From positions 1 to 64,000 of the forward strand of contig NZ_QXGK01000014.1 in assembly GCF_003952945.1 (NCBI RefSeq): a DNA stretch of 64,000 nucleotides. The letters are read 5' to 3'. Position 1 is the stretch's first letter; every line of letters starts with the position of its first letter. Positions 1 to 9,168 of the stretch are shown here, one piece after another. A program made the translations under genes and the position numbers. Source of the DNA: Bifidobacterium samirii (GTDB lineage Bacteria > Actinomycetota > Actinomycetes > Actinomycetales > Bifidobacteriaceae). The notes beneath the pieces were generated by a model. The model ran no database searches. It saw only the letters and a program-made list of their open reading frames with translations, and had not been told where the DNA came from.

Positions 1-149
1 CGAGAACGAATCCCGGCTTAACCAGGAATCATCCTCACTGGCGCGCTCTCAACGAGAAGAACCACCGACCATCCCGGCAAATGCGCTCATATGGAAACCG
101 CCAGTGAGAACATCCTCCGGCCAGACCAGCGCGAATCATCTCGATGAGA
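1..149. repeat. 52-bp-period hairpin array, left edge
   Basis: Three imperfect units start near positions -2 (outside the window), 50 and 102, i.e. 52 bp apart. Each begins like AGYGAGA and ends like CTCACT or CTCGAT, so each can fold into a hairpin of about 40 bp. The same family, with a strict 52-bp step, fills the gap at 62748-62999. The middle unit here is degenerate. No gene was seen between position 1 and 192. Function unknown. Confidence 0.6.
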
Positions 150-192
150 CCGGCCGTCGCCGAAATCGAAGAACCGGGAGGAGAAAGAACCG

Positions 193-1371
193 TCAGGCGA
201 GGACGCCGACGTCGGCGGTACGGACCGTGTGGAGGATGCCGTCGGAGGTGCGAATCAGCAGGGACGCGTCGTCGGCGAGGGCGACGGCGTCGCCGCGCAT
301 CATGGAGCCGTCGGCGAAATGGGCTTCGACCGGGCGTCCGAGCGTCCAACACACGGAGCGCGTCTCATCGGCGAGCGCCGCCGCCTCGACATGCGGATCG
401 CGCACGAACCGTCCGAGCCGGCCACGCAGGGAGGCGACGATCCGTGCGGCGATCGCGTCGCGCAGACGGTCGGCATCATATCCGCTCGATCGCGCGGCTC
501 CACCGTCATGCGACGCGGCCGCGGCATCAGGAGAGGAGGACGACACGGATGTGACTGCCGAGTCGGACACCCCCGACCTCCGCATGCGTTCCGTAAGGTC
601 GGGGAAGCACAGTTGCAGGGACGTCGCCTGCGGGGTCGGAAGCCGGTCGGCGGGGATGGCGAGGTTGATGCCGATGCCGATGATGATGGCCACGTCGTCC
701 GCCGATGCGGCGGGCGGGACGACCAGTTCGGTGAGGATGCCGCCGAGTTTGCGGCCGTCGCAGAACATGTCGTTGGGCCATTTGAGACGCAGACGGTCCG
801 GCGCGGAGCCGCTCGCGCAGCCGCCCGCAGACCTGTCGAAAACGAGCGCGCGCAGGGCGTCGAGGGCGGCATGGCCGGCGATCATCGTCAGCCATCCGTT
901 GACCTGCGGGTCGGCGGCGACCGCGCGCGGGACGCGCACGACGAACGAGACGGTGAACGACTCCCCCGGCCGGCTCGTCCACGCGTGGTCGAGGCGCCCT
1001 CGCCCGGCGGACTGCCGGTCGGCGGCGACGACGGCGACCGGGATCGGCGGTACCGGATCCGAGTCAGGAGCGGATGCGACCGCACCATCATCCATCCCGG
1101 AGCCCGGCCCGGAATCCTGCCCGAAGCCCCTGCCGACGCCGGCCCCGGAATCCTTCCGACCATCGGCGAAACCGCCGTCGAGAATCAGACGGCGGGCGAC
1201 GACGTTGGTCGAATCGACCTCATCGAACAGCAGCGTCGCGGAACGGCCGGCGGCCGCGCAGGTGAGCGGCATGCGGGCGGCCGCCATCCGGACCGCATCG
1301 GAGACACCGTCGGCGGAACGGCCCGCGGAACCACCAGGAACGGAGGCGAACGCATCAACGAACGTGATCAT
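193..1371 (-). CDS. birA: Biotin--[acetyl-CoA-carboxylase] ligase
   Basis: Predicted 392-residue biotin protein ligase that makes biotinyl-5'-AMP and transfers biotin to the carrier lysine of biotin-dependent carboxylases in the cytoplasm. The biotin/ATP loop is intact (AGRGRLDHAW), followed by the core KWPNDMFCDGRKLGG and the strand IIIGIGINLAIP, then a small C-terminal SH3-like domain. There is no N-terminal helix-turn-helix, so it is a mono-functional ligase, not a repressor. An insertion rich in Gly, Asp and Ser (about residues 75-110) separates the N-terminal segment from the catalytic loop. The start at 1371 is chosen because TAAGAT lies 8 nt upstream (leaderless pattern) and the longer frame to 1629 reads through a repeat element. 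A degenerate paralogue lies directly upstream at 1967-2848. Confidence 0.88.
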   Translation of the reverse strand: MITFVDAFASVPGGSAGRSADGVSDAVRMAAARMPLTCAAAGRSATLLFDEVDSTNVVARRLILDGGFADGRKDSGAGVGRGFGQDSGPGSGMDDGAVASAPDSDPVPPIPVAVVAADRQSAGRGRLDHAWTSRPGESFTVSFVVRVPRAVAADPQVNGWLTMIAGHAALDALRALVFDRSAGGCASGSAPDRLRLKWPNDMFCDGRKLGGILTELVVPPAASADDVAIIIGIGINLAIPADRLPTPQATSLQLCFPDLTERMRRSGVSDSAVTSVSSSSPDAAAASHDGGAARSSGYDADRLRDAIAARIVASLRGRLGRFVRDPHVEAAALADETRSVCWTLGRPVEAHFADGSMMRGDAVALADDASLLIRTSDGILHTVRTADVGVLA

Positions 1372-1385
1372 GGCGACCAATCTTA
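1371..1385 (-). promoter_or_regulatory. Leaderless -10 of birA
   Basis: TAAGAT (1385-1380) ends 8 nt before the ATG at 1371, with no Shine-Dalgarno sequence. Transcription would start at or beside the start codon. Confidence 0.5.
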
Positions 1386-1603
1386 GGCGGGATATGAGGC
1401 TTCTCGCGCTGTGGCGCGCAGGCGCAATACGGTTCCCATCCAATCCACGAAAGAACCGGACCGTGCAAGCGCCGAACCCGCTGATCTGATTGTTGAGGCG
1501 GTCTCTGCGGACAACGAACCGTATGCGCGTCCGATCCGTAACTGGACATCGGCGTCGGCGACGCGTACCGCTCCGAGGCGAAAATGCGAGGCGATTTGCC
1601 GAG

Positions 1604-1786
1604 TGAGGGGAAGAATCGGGGCCTTGCATGCTTCTTTCGGCGATCTGAGGGGAAGGTTCTTCCGGAGAGCTCCGGTCCCGTTACGCCGTTTCGACCGGAA
1701 ATCCTTGATTTCCGGGCTTCGGTTCGGGAGATCCTTTCCCCTCAGTCGAAAGAAAGAAGCGTGCAAGGCCCCGATTCTTCCCCTCA
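1604..1786. repeat. 183-bp inverted-repeat element, copy 1
   Basis: Left arm 1604-1652 and right arm 1738-1786 (49 bp each) are near-perfect reverse complements; the centre is 85 bp. Each arm starts and ends with TGAGGGG, the two copies being 42 bp apart, and contains CCTTGCATGCTTCTTTC or its close variant. Copies 2 (37171-37353) and 3 (38839-39021) have exactly the same total, arm and centre lengths but unrelated centres. The element fills most of the 595-bp gap between the two biotin-ligase genes. There is no transposase nearby. It may be a MITE-like element or a structured RNA. Confidence 0.75.
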
Positions 1787-1966
1787 GATCGGAAAATCAT
1801 GCGGATGCGGCCGGCATATGAAACCACACGCCCCGTATCCGCACAATATGGGGAGTCGGCATGGCACCGCAGACGGCGGCCGCCCGACCTACGGAATCGT
1901 GGGCGGGCGGCCGCAAAAACCGGTACGGTCCGACGCAACCGGAACAGGCGTCGGACGATCGGACGA

Positions 1967-2848
1967 TCAGACGAGGACGCCGACCTCGCTGGCGAGGAGC
2001 GGACGGACCTCGCCGGACGGCATGCGCACGCTGATCGACGCGTCGTCGTTGAGCGCGACGACCTCGCCGGTGACGGACGTGCCGTCGCTGAGCTGCGCTT
2101 CGATCCGACGGCCCATCATCCAGCAGACGTGGCGCATTTCGGAATGCAGACGGCCGCTCTGCACCAGCGGCATGTCGACGAACGCTTCGAGACGGGCGCG
2201 CAGGGACGCGACGAGGCGGGCGGCGATCATGTCGCGCAGGATGTCGGTGGACGGCAGCGGCGCGACGTGCATGCTCAGCGACGTGGCCTTCGGCGTGGGC
2301 AGGCGGTCGGCCGGTATCGCCAGGTTGATGCCGAGGCTGAAGATGACGGCCATGCGCTCGTCGTCGTCCGGCAGCGGCATCGACTCGGTGAACGTGCCGC
2401 CGAGCTTGAGCCCGTGGCAGTAGATGTCGTTGGGCCACTTGAGTTTGAAGCCGCAGTCGGGGTCGGTCGCGCGGGCGCCGCATGCGTCGATCGCGCCCTC
2501 CAGCGCGTCGAGGGACGCCAGGCCGGCGATCATCGGCAGCCATCCGTTGACCATCTCGTCCTCGGCGACCGCGCGCGGGATGACGGCGATGAACGACATC
2601 GTGAACGATCCGCCCGGCAGGCTCACCCACGGGCGGCCGAAGCGCACCAGCGCGTTCGTCTGACGGTCGGCGGCCACGACGGTCACGGCGATGCCGCCGT
2701 CCTCGCGTACGTGCGGCACGTCGCCGGCCTCGACCATGCGCCGGGCCTGCGCGTGCGTCGCATCCAACTCTCCTTCGGCGACCACCTTGTCGGCCACTTC
2801 CTGCGTGGCGGTAAGTCGCGGCGTCGCGACCTTCAGCAATGAAATCAT
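1967..2848 (-). CDS. Biotin-ligase paralogue with degenerate active-site loop
   Basis: A 293-residue protein clearly homologous to the neighbour at 193-1371 over its full length: it shares AADRQ, the PGxSFT strand, KWPNDIYCHGLKLGG, a LGINLAIPADRLPTP stretch and the C-terminal domain. The biotinyl-AMP loop, GRGR in the neighbour, reads NALVRFGRPW here, so the conserved glycine/arginine motif is lost. It also lacks the neighbour's Gly/Asp/Ser insertion. The ligase reaction may be lost or altered; a regulatory, biotin-sequestering or other acyl-transfer role is possible but unproven. The reading frame is intact and codon use is like its neighbours, so it is not an obvious pseudogene. The start at 2848 has TATGGT 7 nt upstream; an ATG at 2860 is the alternative. 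Confidence 0.75.
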   Translation of the reverse strand: MISLLKVATPRLTATQEVADKVVAEGELDATHAQARRMVEAGDVPHVREDGGIAVTVVAADRQTNALVRFGRPWVSLPGGSFTMSFIAVIPRAVAEDEMVNGWLPMIAGLASLDALEGAIDACGARATDPDCGFKLKWPNDIYCHGLKLGGTFTESMPLPDDDERMAVIFSLGINLAIPADRLPTPKATSLSMHVAPLPSTDILRDMIAARLVASLRARLEAFVDMPLVQSGRLHSEMRHVCWMMGRRIEAQLSDGTSVTGEVVALNDDASISVRMPSGEVRPLLASEVGVLV

Positions 2849-2861
2849 GGTCAACACCATA
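2848..2861 (-). promoter_or_regulatory. Leaderless -10 of biotin-ligase paralogue
   Basis: TATGGT (2861-2856) is followed by 7 nt and the ATG at 2848. No ribosome-binding site precedes this start. Confidence 0.45.
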
Positions 2862-3051
2862 CGCCGCGCCATTGCGGCCGTCAAAGCCGAACCCGCCTCC
2901 CGGACCCGCAAACGCTTGCAATGTGACGCATCTCACGCTCCGCCCGCCGCGGCGTGGACGGCGGCGTGAGACGGGCGGACGATCGCAGCCGGACGCCGCC
3001 GTTCCGCCGTTCCGGCGTTCCGGCCGATCGGCCGCGTTCGGAACGGCTCGG

Positions 3052-3066
3052 TAGAATGGCGTCCTA
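3052..3066 (+). promoter_or_regulatory. Leaderless -10 of membrane protein gene
   Basis: TAGAAT (3052-3057) is followed by 8 nt and the ATG at 3066; no Shine-Dalgarno is visible. Confidence 0.55.
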
Positions 3067-5279
3067 TGACCGACTCCAGCCGTCCCGCCGCAACCCCCCG
3101 CACCCGCGCCACCCTCGCGTCCCGTCTCGCCGCCGTCGCCTGCTGGACGCCGGTGGCGCTCGCCTGCCTGTGGATCGGCCTGTGCGTCGCGGTCGGACCG
3201 CTGTATTGGAAGGACGGGTCGATCGCCGACTGGACGGGCGCCAACACGCGCTATTTCATCGCCGCGACGCTCGTAGCCGCCGCAATCGTCGCCGCGCTCA
3301 CGCGCATCGGCCGCGGCCGGCGCGTCATCCCCGACTCGTGGCGTCGGTCCGTATTCTGGCGCGCGTGGGCCGACTGGGGTCGCGCGTGGGCCGCCGACCG
3401 TCGCGTCGCGCGCCTCATCGCCGCGATCCGCCGTGCGGGAGCCGCCGTGGCGCGGCTGATCGTGCGTGCCACCGACCGCCGGTGGAAGATCGTGCTGATC
3501 CTCGCGATCGGCTGGCTGTGGGTGCCGACGACGCTGCTGAGCGCGTTCGGCGCGGACGTGCGCTCGCAGGCGCGCGAGTTCAGCTGGGCGTGGAACCAGT
3601 GGACCGGCATGAAGCAGCCGTACATCGGCTTCTTCTCGTTCGTCCCGATGGACATCTACCCGACCGCCCACTATCTGTGGCCGGAGAACCCGACGTATCT
3701 GACCGATCAGCACAACATCGTGCTCACGCTCGTCTACGGCGGCGCGGCGGCCTTGTCGCGTTCGCTGACCGGCTCGAACGACGCGGGTTTCGTCGTATTG
3801 TCGGCCGTGCAGTGGATGTTCGCCGTCGGCTGCTGCGCGGCGGCGGCGAACCGCTTCCTCAACCTGCCGTGGCTGCGTCCCGCGTATGCGACACGGCCGG
3901 TGCGCTACGGCCGGCCGGAGCGCCCGCACTATCTGACGCCGGTCGATTTCGCGCATCCGGAGCGCGGCATGGTCTCGTCGCTGACGGTGACGAAGCTGCC
4001 GCCGATGGACTATCCGAACCGTGCCGCCGGCGCGTTCGCGCGCGCGGCGACGGTCCTGTTCTTCCTGACGTGCCCGCTGGCCGTGTTCGCGACGATCTCG
4101 ATCACGAAGTCGCCGCTGTTCGCGTTCGCGTTCGTCTGGTGGTTCTCGATCTGGTACGAGCTGCATATGACGCGCCGCGACGACGATGCGCGCGACCGCG
4201 GCGACCACGACGACCGCGGCCTGCGCGGATGGTCGCGTCGTCTGCGCGCCGGCCTGCGACGCGGCCTGCGCGGCGTCGTCCGCCCGCCGGCGCGCACGAC
4301 GGCCGCGTTCACGGCCGCCACGTGCGTGATGCTCGTGTCGGCGAAGTACGCGTGGTACATCATCGCCGCGCAGATCGTGCTCGCGCTGCTCGCCGACCGC
4401 CGCCGATGGCGCACGTACGCGGTCGCACTGCTGCTGCCGACCGTCGTCATCCACGGCGGCGTGGCGATGCTGATCTCCAGCGGCGCGATCATCGGCGGCG
4501 ACGCGATCGAAAGCCGCGCGATCCAGCTGCAGACGATCGCGCGCGCGGCGAAGCTCGCGCCGGACAGCATCCCCGAATCCGCCAAGGAGAAGCTCGAACC
4601 GCTGTTCAACCTCGATCAGATGGCCGACGCGTACTACCGGCAGGACGCCGACCCGGTCAAATCGTCCGGCATCCAGTCGAAGAAGGTGAGCTACAAGTGG
4701 CGCACCGTCACCGAAGCCGACATGGACGCGTTCAACGAGGCGTGGATCGAGATTGTCAAGGCGAACCCGATCGTCGCCGTCGACGCGCTGCTGACCGAAT
4801 GCTTCGGCTACTTCGACCCGACCGACCTGCCGTACGTGTCGATGGACTACTACGTGAACAGCGACTACGTGCAGAAGACCAGCACGTGGATCAAGGACTA
4901 CAACCACGACTGGCGCGACCTGGTCGCCGGATTCGCCAAGGCGTGGGGCTCGATTCCCGTGCTCGGATGGCTGACGCACGGCAACCTGTACGTGACGCTC
5001 ACGCTGCTCGTCGGCGGCGTCGAAGTGGCGCTGCGACGCTGGCGCACGCTCGCCACGCACTTCCCGCTGCTGCTGCTCATGGGCGTGATGATCACCGCCC
5101 CGGCGAACAACTTCGAACGCCACATGCTGCCCGTCGCGTTCGTGTTCGGCTTCGTCTGCCTCACGTTCTGGCGCGAATCGCGCGCCGGCGCCAGGGTGGA
5201 CGGCCGGATGTCCGACACGTCCGACGCGTCCGGGGATACGGCCGATAGCCGGACGCCCGCCGAGCGGAGCGCCCGTTAG
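3066..5279 (+). CDS. Large polytopic membrane protein, DUF6020-like
   Basis: A 737-residue integral membrane protein. The first hydrophobic segments are near residues 22-46 and 62-79; a cytosolic stretch very rich in Arg, Ala and Trp follows (about 80-140), then a membrane segment at about 141-160. A conserved-looking loop holds FVPMDIYPTAHYLWPENPTY and LTDQHNIVLTL (about 192-222), which resembles the acidic/His loop of DUF6020 proteins and GT-C-type glycosyltransferases. Further hydrophobic segments alternate with an Arg/Asp-rich loop near 370-400. A lipid-linked sugar transferase is possible, but this rests on topology and loop likeness only. The gene is transcribed toward the regulator at 5356, with 76 bp between them. 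Confidence 0.6.
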   Translation: MTDSSRPAATPRTRATLASRLAAVACWTPVALACLWIGLCVAVGPLYWKDGSIADWTGANTRYFIAATLVAAAIVAALTRIGRGRRVIPDSWRRSVFWRAWADWGRAWAADRRVARLIAAIRRAGAAVARLIVRATDRRWKIVLILAIGWLWVPTTLLSAFGADVRSQAREFSWAWNQWTGMKQPYIGFFSFVPMDIYPTAHYLWPENPTYLTDQHNIVLTLVYGGAAALSRSLTGSNDAGFVVLSAVQWMFAVGCCAAAANRFLNLPWLRPAYATRPVRYGRPERPHYLTPVDFAHPERGMVSSLTVTKLPPMDYPNRAAGAFARAATVLFFLTCPLAVFATISITKSPLFAFAFVWWFSIWYELHMTRRDDDARDRGDHDDRGLRGWSRRLRAGLRRGLRGVVRPPARTTAAFTAATCVMLVSAKYAWYIIAAQIVLALLADRRRWRTYAVALLLPTVVIHGGVAMLISSGAIIGGDAIESRAIQLQTIARAAKLAPDSIPESAKEKLEPLFNLDQMADAYYRQDADPVKSSGIQSKKVSYKWRTVTEADMDAFNEAWIEIVKANPIVAVDALLTECFGYFDPTDLPYVSMDYYVNSDYVQKTSTWIKDYNHDWRDLVAGFAKAWGSIPVLGWLTHGNLYVTLTLLVGGVEVALRRWRTLATHFPLLLLMGVMITAPANNFERHMLPVAFVFGFVCLTFWRESRAGARVDGRMSDTSDASGDTADSRTPAERSAR

Positions 5280-5342
5280 TCCGACCGTGAGAAACGGCAC
5301 GATTCGACCGTCACGCCTGATCGTCCGCCGGTAGGCGACGGC

Positions 5343-5356
5343 TAGACTGGGCGGTA
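5343..5356 (+). promoter_or_regulatory. Leaderless -10 of PucR-type regulator
   Basis: TAGACT (5343-5348), then 7 nt, then the ATG at 5356. The same hexamer and spacing occur before argS at 35225. Confidence 0.55.
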
Positions 5357-6405
5357 TGAGACTGACGGGCAGACGACACGACAGGAACGGGCGCGGCAAG
5401 GACGCGGACACGCAGGCGGAGTCCGTGACTGCCGTCACGGCATCGGACACGAGTGCCGGCGCGACGATTCCGACGACGCATGGCGTCGCCATGTCCGCCG
5501 CCGACCCGGCATCGGCAGACGCGGCGGGTCCGACGGTTCCCGCAACGACGGCCGTCGAGCCGGGCGTCATACCGCACTCCCCGGCGACCGCACCGACCAT
5601 CGCGCCGCCCGCCGTCCCCGATTTCCTCGACCTGATCGCCGCCGACCCGGCACGGCTCGAATCCGTCGCCTTCGAATGCCTCATCAACCGGCTCGCCGAC
5701 GCGCGCGTCGCGTCCGTCATGCATGTCCTCGGCTGGCCCGACGACGCCCCCTGCTTCGCCGTCGCCGGCCGTCCGCCGCGGTCCGTCGCCGCCGCGGCGA
5801 CGCTGGAGCGGCTGCGCGGCGCCGCGCGCGATCTGGGCGGCACGCTCGCGATCGCCGGCATCCACGACGGCGTCGCCGCGATCGTCGTCGCCATGCAGGC
5901 CGCCGCCACCGGCGAGGTCGCCTGCACGACGATGGCCGCCGCGTTCGCCGACGACTCCCCCATCGCGCTCGGCCCCGTCCGGCACGGCGTCGGCGGCGCG
6001 GTCGCGACCCTGCACGCCGCCCTGCACACGATGACGGCCGCACCGGCGCTCGCCGTCGGCGTGCCGGCCGCGGTCACGTCGTCGCCGACGGTCATCCGCG
6101 CCGACGACGCGCTGCCGGAGCGCGCCCTACTGGGCGACGCGGATGCGCGGCGCGAGCTGGTCGACGTCGTGTACGCGAGTCTGACCGAGTCGGGGCCGGA
6201 CGATCCGACGCTGGGCACCGTGTCGACGTTCCTGTTCTCCGGCGGTTCGCTGGAGATCACCGCGAAGACGCTCGGCGTGCACCCGAACACGGTCCGCTAC
6301 CGGCTCAAGCGCGCCGCCGACACGACCGGCTGGGACGCGACCGACCCGCGCGAGGCGTACGTGCTGCGCACCGCCATCGCCCTCGGCCGCATGACCGTCG
6401 CCTGA
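5356..6405 (+). CDS. PucR/CdaR-family transcriptional regulator
   Basis: A 349-residue DNA-binding regulator. The C-terminus carries the PucR-type helix-turn-helix (about residues 295-345): LEITAKTLGVHPNTVRYRLK followed by a hydrophobic helix ending in LGRM. The N-terminal 90 residues are low-complexity (Thr, Ala, Pro, Asp), and the middle is an Ala/Val-rich domain of unknown ligand. The family includes CdaR (sugar diacid), PucR (purine) and, in Streptomyces, FasR, which controls fatty-acid synthesis. Two biotin-ligase genes lie just upstream, and biotin feeds acetyl-CoA carboxylase, so a link to lipid synthesis is attractive, but only by inference. No target operator was identified. Confidence 0.72.
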   Translation: MRLTGRRHDRNGRGKDADTQAESVTAVTASDTSAGATIPTTHGVAMSAADPASADAAGPTVPATTAVEPGVIPHSPATAPTIAPPAVPDFLDLIAADPARLESVAFECLINRLADARVASVMHVLGWPDDAPCFAVAGRPPRSVAAAATLERLRGAARDLGGTLAIAGIHDGVAAIVVAMQAAATGEVACTTMAAAFADDSPIALGPVRHGVGGAVATLHAALHTMTAAPALAVGVPAAVTSSPTVIRADDALPERALLGDADARRELVDVVYASLTESGPDDPTLGTVSTFLFSGGSLEITAKTLGVHPNTVRYRLKRAADTTGWDATDPREAYVLRTAIALGRMTVA

Positions 6406-6424
6406 GCCGGGGCCTGAACGGTCC

Positions 6425-6600
6425 CAGCGTCGCAATCCGCATCGAGAACCCGACTCATGTACGGATTGCGACGCAATACACGTCCCCAGCGTCGCAATCG
6501 GCACGCGGGAGACCGTCCGCATACGAATTGCGACGCAACATGCCTCCCCAGCGTCGCAAACTGCATACAGGAGGCCGGTCATGTACGGGTTGCGACGCAA
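6425..6600. repeat. 62-bp-period inverted-repeat array A (3 units)
   Basis: Three units begin with CAGCGTCGCAA at 6425, 6487 and 6549, exactly 62 bp apart. Each unit has a left arm (GCGTCGCAATC), a variable stretch of about 20 bp, then a right arm (ATTGCGACGCAA), and a variable linker of about 12 bp to the next unit. The array lies between convergent genes, the regulator (ends 6405) and rplA (ends 6730), and with the terminator at 6662 fills that gap. See arrays B-E. Confidence 0.85.
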
Positions 6601-6661
6601 CACGGACCGGCCGCCCGCCCCAGTCCGCTCAACCCGCACCGCACCAGCCCCGAGATACGAC

Positions 6662-6695
6662 GAAGCCCCGCTCGCTCGGGGCGAGGCGGGGCTTC
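6662..6695. terminator. Terminator of rplK-rplA operon
   Basis: GAAGCCCCGC and GCGGGGCTTC form a 10-bp perfect stem 34 bp past the rplA stop. The symmetric stem could also stop transcription arriving from the regulator on the plus strand. Confidence 0.75.
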
Positions 6696-6729
6696 GGTCC
6701 GCTAGGCGAATGCTCTAGGCGAGATGCGC

Positions 6730-7422
6730 TCAGGCGACGGTCATCGGGTCGACCGGAACGCCCGGGTTCATCGTGGAGGTGATGGTCACCTTGGTCAGGT
6801 AACGGCCCTTCACGGTGGACGGCTTGAGACGCTTGACCTCGTCGGCCACGGCCTTGAAGTTCTCCTCCAGGGCGGCGGCGTCGAAGGACAGCTTGCCGAT
6901 CAGGAAGGACAGGTTGCCGTGCTTGTCGACGCGGAAGTCGACCTTGCCGCCCTTGATGTCCTTGACGGCCTTGGTCACGTCCATGGTGACGGTGCCGGTC
7001 TTCGGGTTCGGCATGAGGCCACGCGGGCCGAGCACGCGGCCCAGACGGCCGACCTTGCCCATCATGTCCGGGGTGGCCACGACGGCGTCGAAGTCGAGGA
7101 AGCCGCCGGCGACCTTCTCGATCAGCTCGTCATCGCCGACGATGTCGGCGCCGGCCTCGGCGGCCTCGGTGGCCTTCGGGCCACGGGCGAACACGAGGAC
7201 CTTGGCGGTCTTACCGGTGCCGTTCGGCAGCATCACGGAGCCGCGGACCAGCTGGTCGGCCTTGCGCGGGTCGACGTTCAGGCGCAGGACGGCCTCGACG
7301 GTCTGGTCGAACTTGTACTCCGGCATGCTCTTGATCAGAGCGATGGCCTCGCTGGAGGTGTAGAGGTTGCTGCGATCAACGCGCTCGGCAGCTTCGCGGT
7401 ACTTCTTGGAACGCTTCACCAT
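6730..7422 (-). CDS. rplA: 50S ribosomal protein L1
   Basis: A 230-residue protein of the large subunit, part of the mobile L1 stalk next to the E site; in many bacteria it also represses its own operon by binding the mRNA leader. It begins [11 protein letters not shown], and contains the L1 signature region around [19 protein letters not shown] and [14 protein letters not shown], at the usual length. AGGAG lies 8 nt before the ATG. It is co-transcribed behind rplK (16 bp gap) and ends at a strong terminator. Confidence 0.97.
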   Translation of the reverse strand: MVKRSKKYREAAERVDRSNLYTSSEAIALIKSMPEYKFDQTVEAVLRLNVDPRKADQLVRGSVMLPNGTGKTAKVLVFARGPKATEAAEAGADIVGDDELIEKVAGGFLDFDAVVATPDMMGKVGRLGRVLGPRGLMPNPKTGTVTMDVTKAVKDIKGGKVDFRVDKHGNLSFLIGKLSFDAAALEENFKAVADEVKRLKPSTVKGRYLTKVTITSTMNPGVPVDPMTVA

Positions 7423-7438
7423 TGGTCCTTCTCCTCTC

Positions 7439-7870
7439 TCAGTCCTCGACCGTGATGCCCATGGAGCGGGCGGTGCCCGCGATGATCTTCATGCCGGCCT
7501 CGATGTCACGGGCGGACAGGTCGGCCATCTTGATCTCGGCGATCTCGCGGACCTGGGCCTTGGTGACGGAGCCGACCTTGTGGGTCAGCGGGTTCTCGGT
7601 GCCCTTCTCGATGCCGGCGGCCTTCTTCAGCAGAGCCGCGGCCGGCGGGGTCTTCAGGACGAAGGTGAAGGAACGATCCTCGTAGACGGTGATCTCGACC
7701 GGGATGACCTGGCCCATCTTGTCCTGCGTGGCCGCATTGTAGGCCTTGCAGAAGTCCATGATGTTCACGCCGTGCGAACCCAGGGCCGGGCCCAGCGGCG
7801 GGGCCGGGTTGGCCTTGCCAGCCTGGATCTGGAGCTTGATCAGCGCCGAGACTTTCTTCTTGGGAGCCAT
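7439..7870 (-). CDS. rplK: 50S ribosomal protein L11
   Basis: A 143-residue large-subunit protein that binds 23S rRNA in the GTPase-associated centre. The sequence is textbook: the Pro-rich [11 protein letters not shown] segment of the N-terminal domain (about residues 21-31) and a C-terminal RNA-binding domain ending [13 protein letters not shown] purine-rich GAAAGAAGAA tract precedes the ATG. It is the first gene of rplK-rplA. The 386-bp gap upstream separates it from nusG and contains the nusG terminator, so rplK should have its own promoter in that gap. Confidence 0.97.
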   Translation of the reverse strand: MAPKKKVSALIKLQIQAGKANPAPPLGPALGSHGVNIMDFCKAYNAATQDKMGQVIPVEITVYEDRSFTFVLKTPPAAALLKKAAGIEKGTENPLTHKVGSVTKAQVREIAEIKMADLSARDIEAGMKIIAGTARSMGITVED

Positions 7871-8256
7871 GTTATGGTTCTTCTTTCTATGAAGCGGTGA
7901 TAGTGGCGGACGCGTTGGTCTCCCGCGGCGAACTCCTCCCGCAACGTGTGTGTTTGCTGTGCTGTGCTAGCGGATGGACGCGCCGTCGCGCCGCGTGGCG
8001 CGGGCCGTCGTTCCTCCAGACACAAACCTCATCATTATGCCCGTCGCCGCGGACATCCCCGCCGCCGACGCCCGTCGCCACCCGTCGATGCCCGGATACG
8101 AGAAATCCCCGCCCGGAGGCGGGGATTTCGCAAAGTCCTACGATCGTCACCACCCAGTAGCGGTGCGATGCGCGTGCGGAGACCGCCGTCCGAACCCGAA
8201 AGCGTGCTTCGCACGTCGAGGGTGAGGTAAGGCGGTATACGCTCCGCAGCGTGCCG
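7871..8256 (-). promoter_or_regulatory. rplK upstream region with candidate promoter
   Basis: This 386-bp gap holds no gene. On the minus strand, CATAAT (8039-8034) is a fair -10, although no clear -35 is visible. It would leave an mRNA leader of about 155 nt before rplK, the usual place for L1 autoregulation. No specific L1-binding structure was recognised. The hairpin at 8102-8129 lies upstream of this promoter. Confidence 0.3.
8102..8129 (-). terminator. Terminator after secE-nusG
   Basis: GAAATCCCCGCC and GGCGGGGATTTC form a perfect 12-bp stem with a 4-nt loop, about 130 bp past the nusG stop. Confidence 0.75.
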
Positions 8257-9138
8257 CTACTGCAGCTTCTCGACCTGATTGAAGCCGAGCTCCACCGGCG
8301 TATCGCGGCCGAAGATGGAGACGAGCACGGTGAGCTTCTGCGTGGTCGGCTCGACGTCGGAGACGACGGCGGCCATCGTGGTGAACGGGCCGTCGGTGAC
8401 GGTGACCTGATCGCCCACGGCGTACGACACCTCGACGCGGCGCTTGCGCGCGGCAGCGGGCTTGTCGCCGGCCTTCTTGAGCGCCTCGGAGGCGATCATC
8501 GGGGCCATCATCTGCACGACTTCCTTGCGGCTGAGCGGAGCCGGGTCCTTGGTCGGACCGACGAAGCCGGTGACGCCTTCAGTCTCGCGCACGATGCGGC
8601 GGGCGTCCTCGTCGGGCCACATGCGGATGAGCACGTAGCCGGGGACGCGCACGCGGGTGATGACCTTCTTGCCCTTTTCGGTGTGCTTCTCGACCTCCTC
8701 CATCGGCACTTCGATCTGGAAGATCTTGTCTTCGAGACCGAAGCTGGCGATGCGGGATTCGACGTTGGTCTTCACGCGCTTCTCGTAGCCGGAGTAGGTG
8801 TGGACAACGTACCACTTGCCTTCGAGGGTGCGCAGCGACTTGGCGAACTCCTCGACGGCCTTGGTGCCCGGATCGACGGTCTCGTCCTCATCCTCGACGG
8901 TCTCATCCGACTCGTCATCGGATTCGCCGGACTCGCCGGATTCGGAGGTCTCGTCGGCAACGTCGGCATCATCGGATTCGTCGGCGGCCGGAGCGGCGAT
9001 GAGATCGCCCATGATGTCCATGTCGTCCTCGTCGGAGGCGACGGGCAGCGCTTCGAGGTTCACCTCGGCCTCCTCGGCGCCATGCTCGGGCGTCTCGCCC
9101 AGCGCGTCGAAGCCTTCGAGATTCACTTCATCATTCAT
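8257..9138 (-). CDS. nusG: Transcription termination/antitermination protein NusG
   Basis: A 293-residue RNA polymerase elongation factor. Residues 1-105 are a strongly acidic, Ser/Glu/Asp-rich extension typical of some actinobacterial NusG proteins. The NGN domain starts near [15 protein letters not shown] (about 108) and includes [11 protein letters not shown]; the C-terminal KOW domain contains [12 protein letters not shown] and ends in [12 protein letters not shown]. It couples polymerase to Rho and to ribosomes in the known family. secE is 30 bp upstream and co-transcribed, a widely conserved pair. A GAAGGTG-like site is found upstream of the ATG. Confidence 0.97.
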   Translation of the reverse strand: MNDEVNLEGFDALGETPEHGAEEAEVNLEALPVASDEDDMDIMGDLIAAPAADESDDADVADETSESGESGESDDESDETVEDEDETVDPGTKAVEEFAKSLRTLEGKWYVVHTYSGYEKRVKTNVESRIASFGLEDKIFQIEVPMEEVEKHTEKGKKVITRVRVPGYVLIRMWPDEDARRIVRETEGVTGFVGPTKDPAPLSRKEVVQMMAPMIASEALKKAGDKPAAARKRRVEVSYAVGDQVTVTDGPFTTMAAVVSDVEPTTQKLTVLVSIFGRDTPVELGFNQVEKLQ

Positions 9139-9168
9139 GCGTTATTTCACCTTCACGTTGATTCGCGA

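Noticed and set aside
1604-1786. 183-bp element as an insertion sequence
   Set aside because: Too short for a transposase and no open frame; it is kept as a possible MITE or structural element.
1797-6290. 1497-codon open frame on the minus strand
   Set aside because: It is the mirror of real genes in high-GC DNA; its sequence is Arg/Ala/Asp-rich nonsense without domains and it overlaps three convincing genes.
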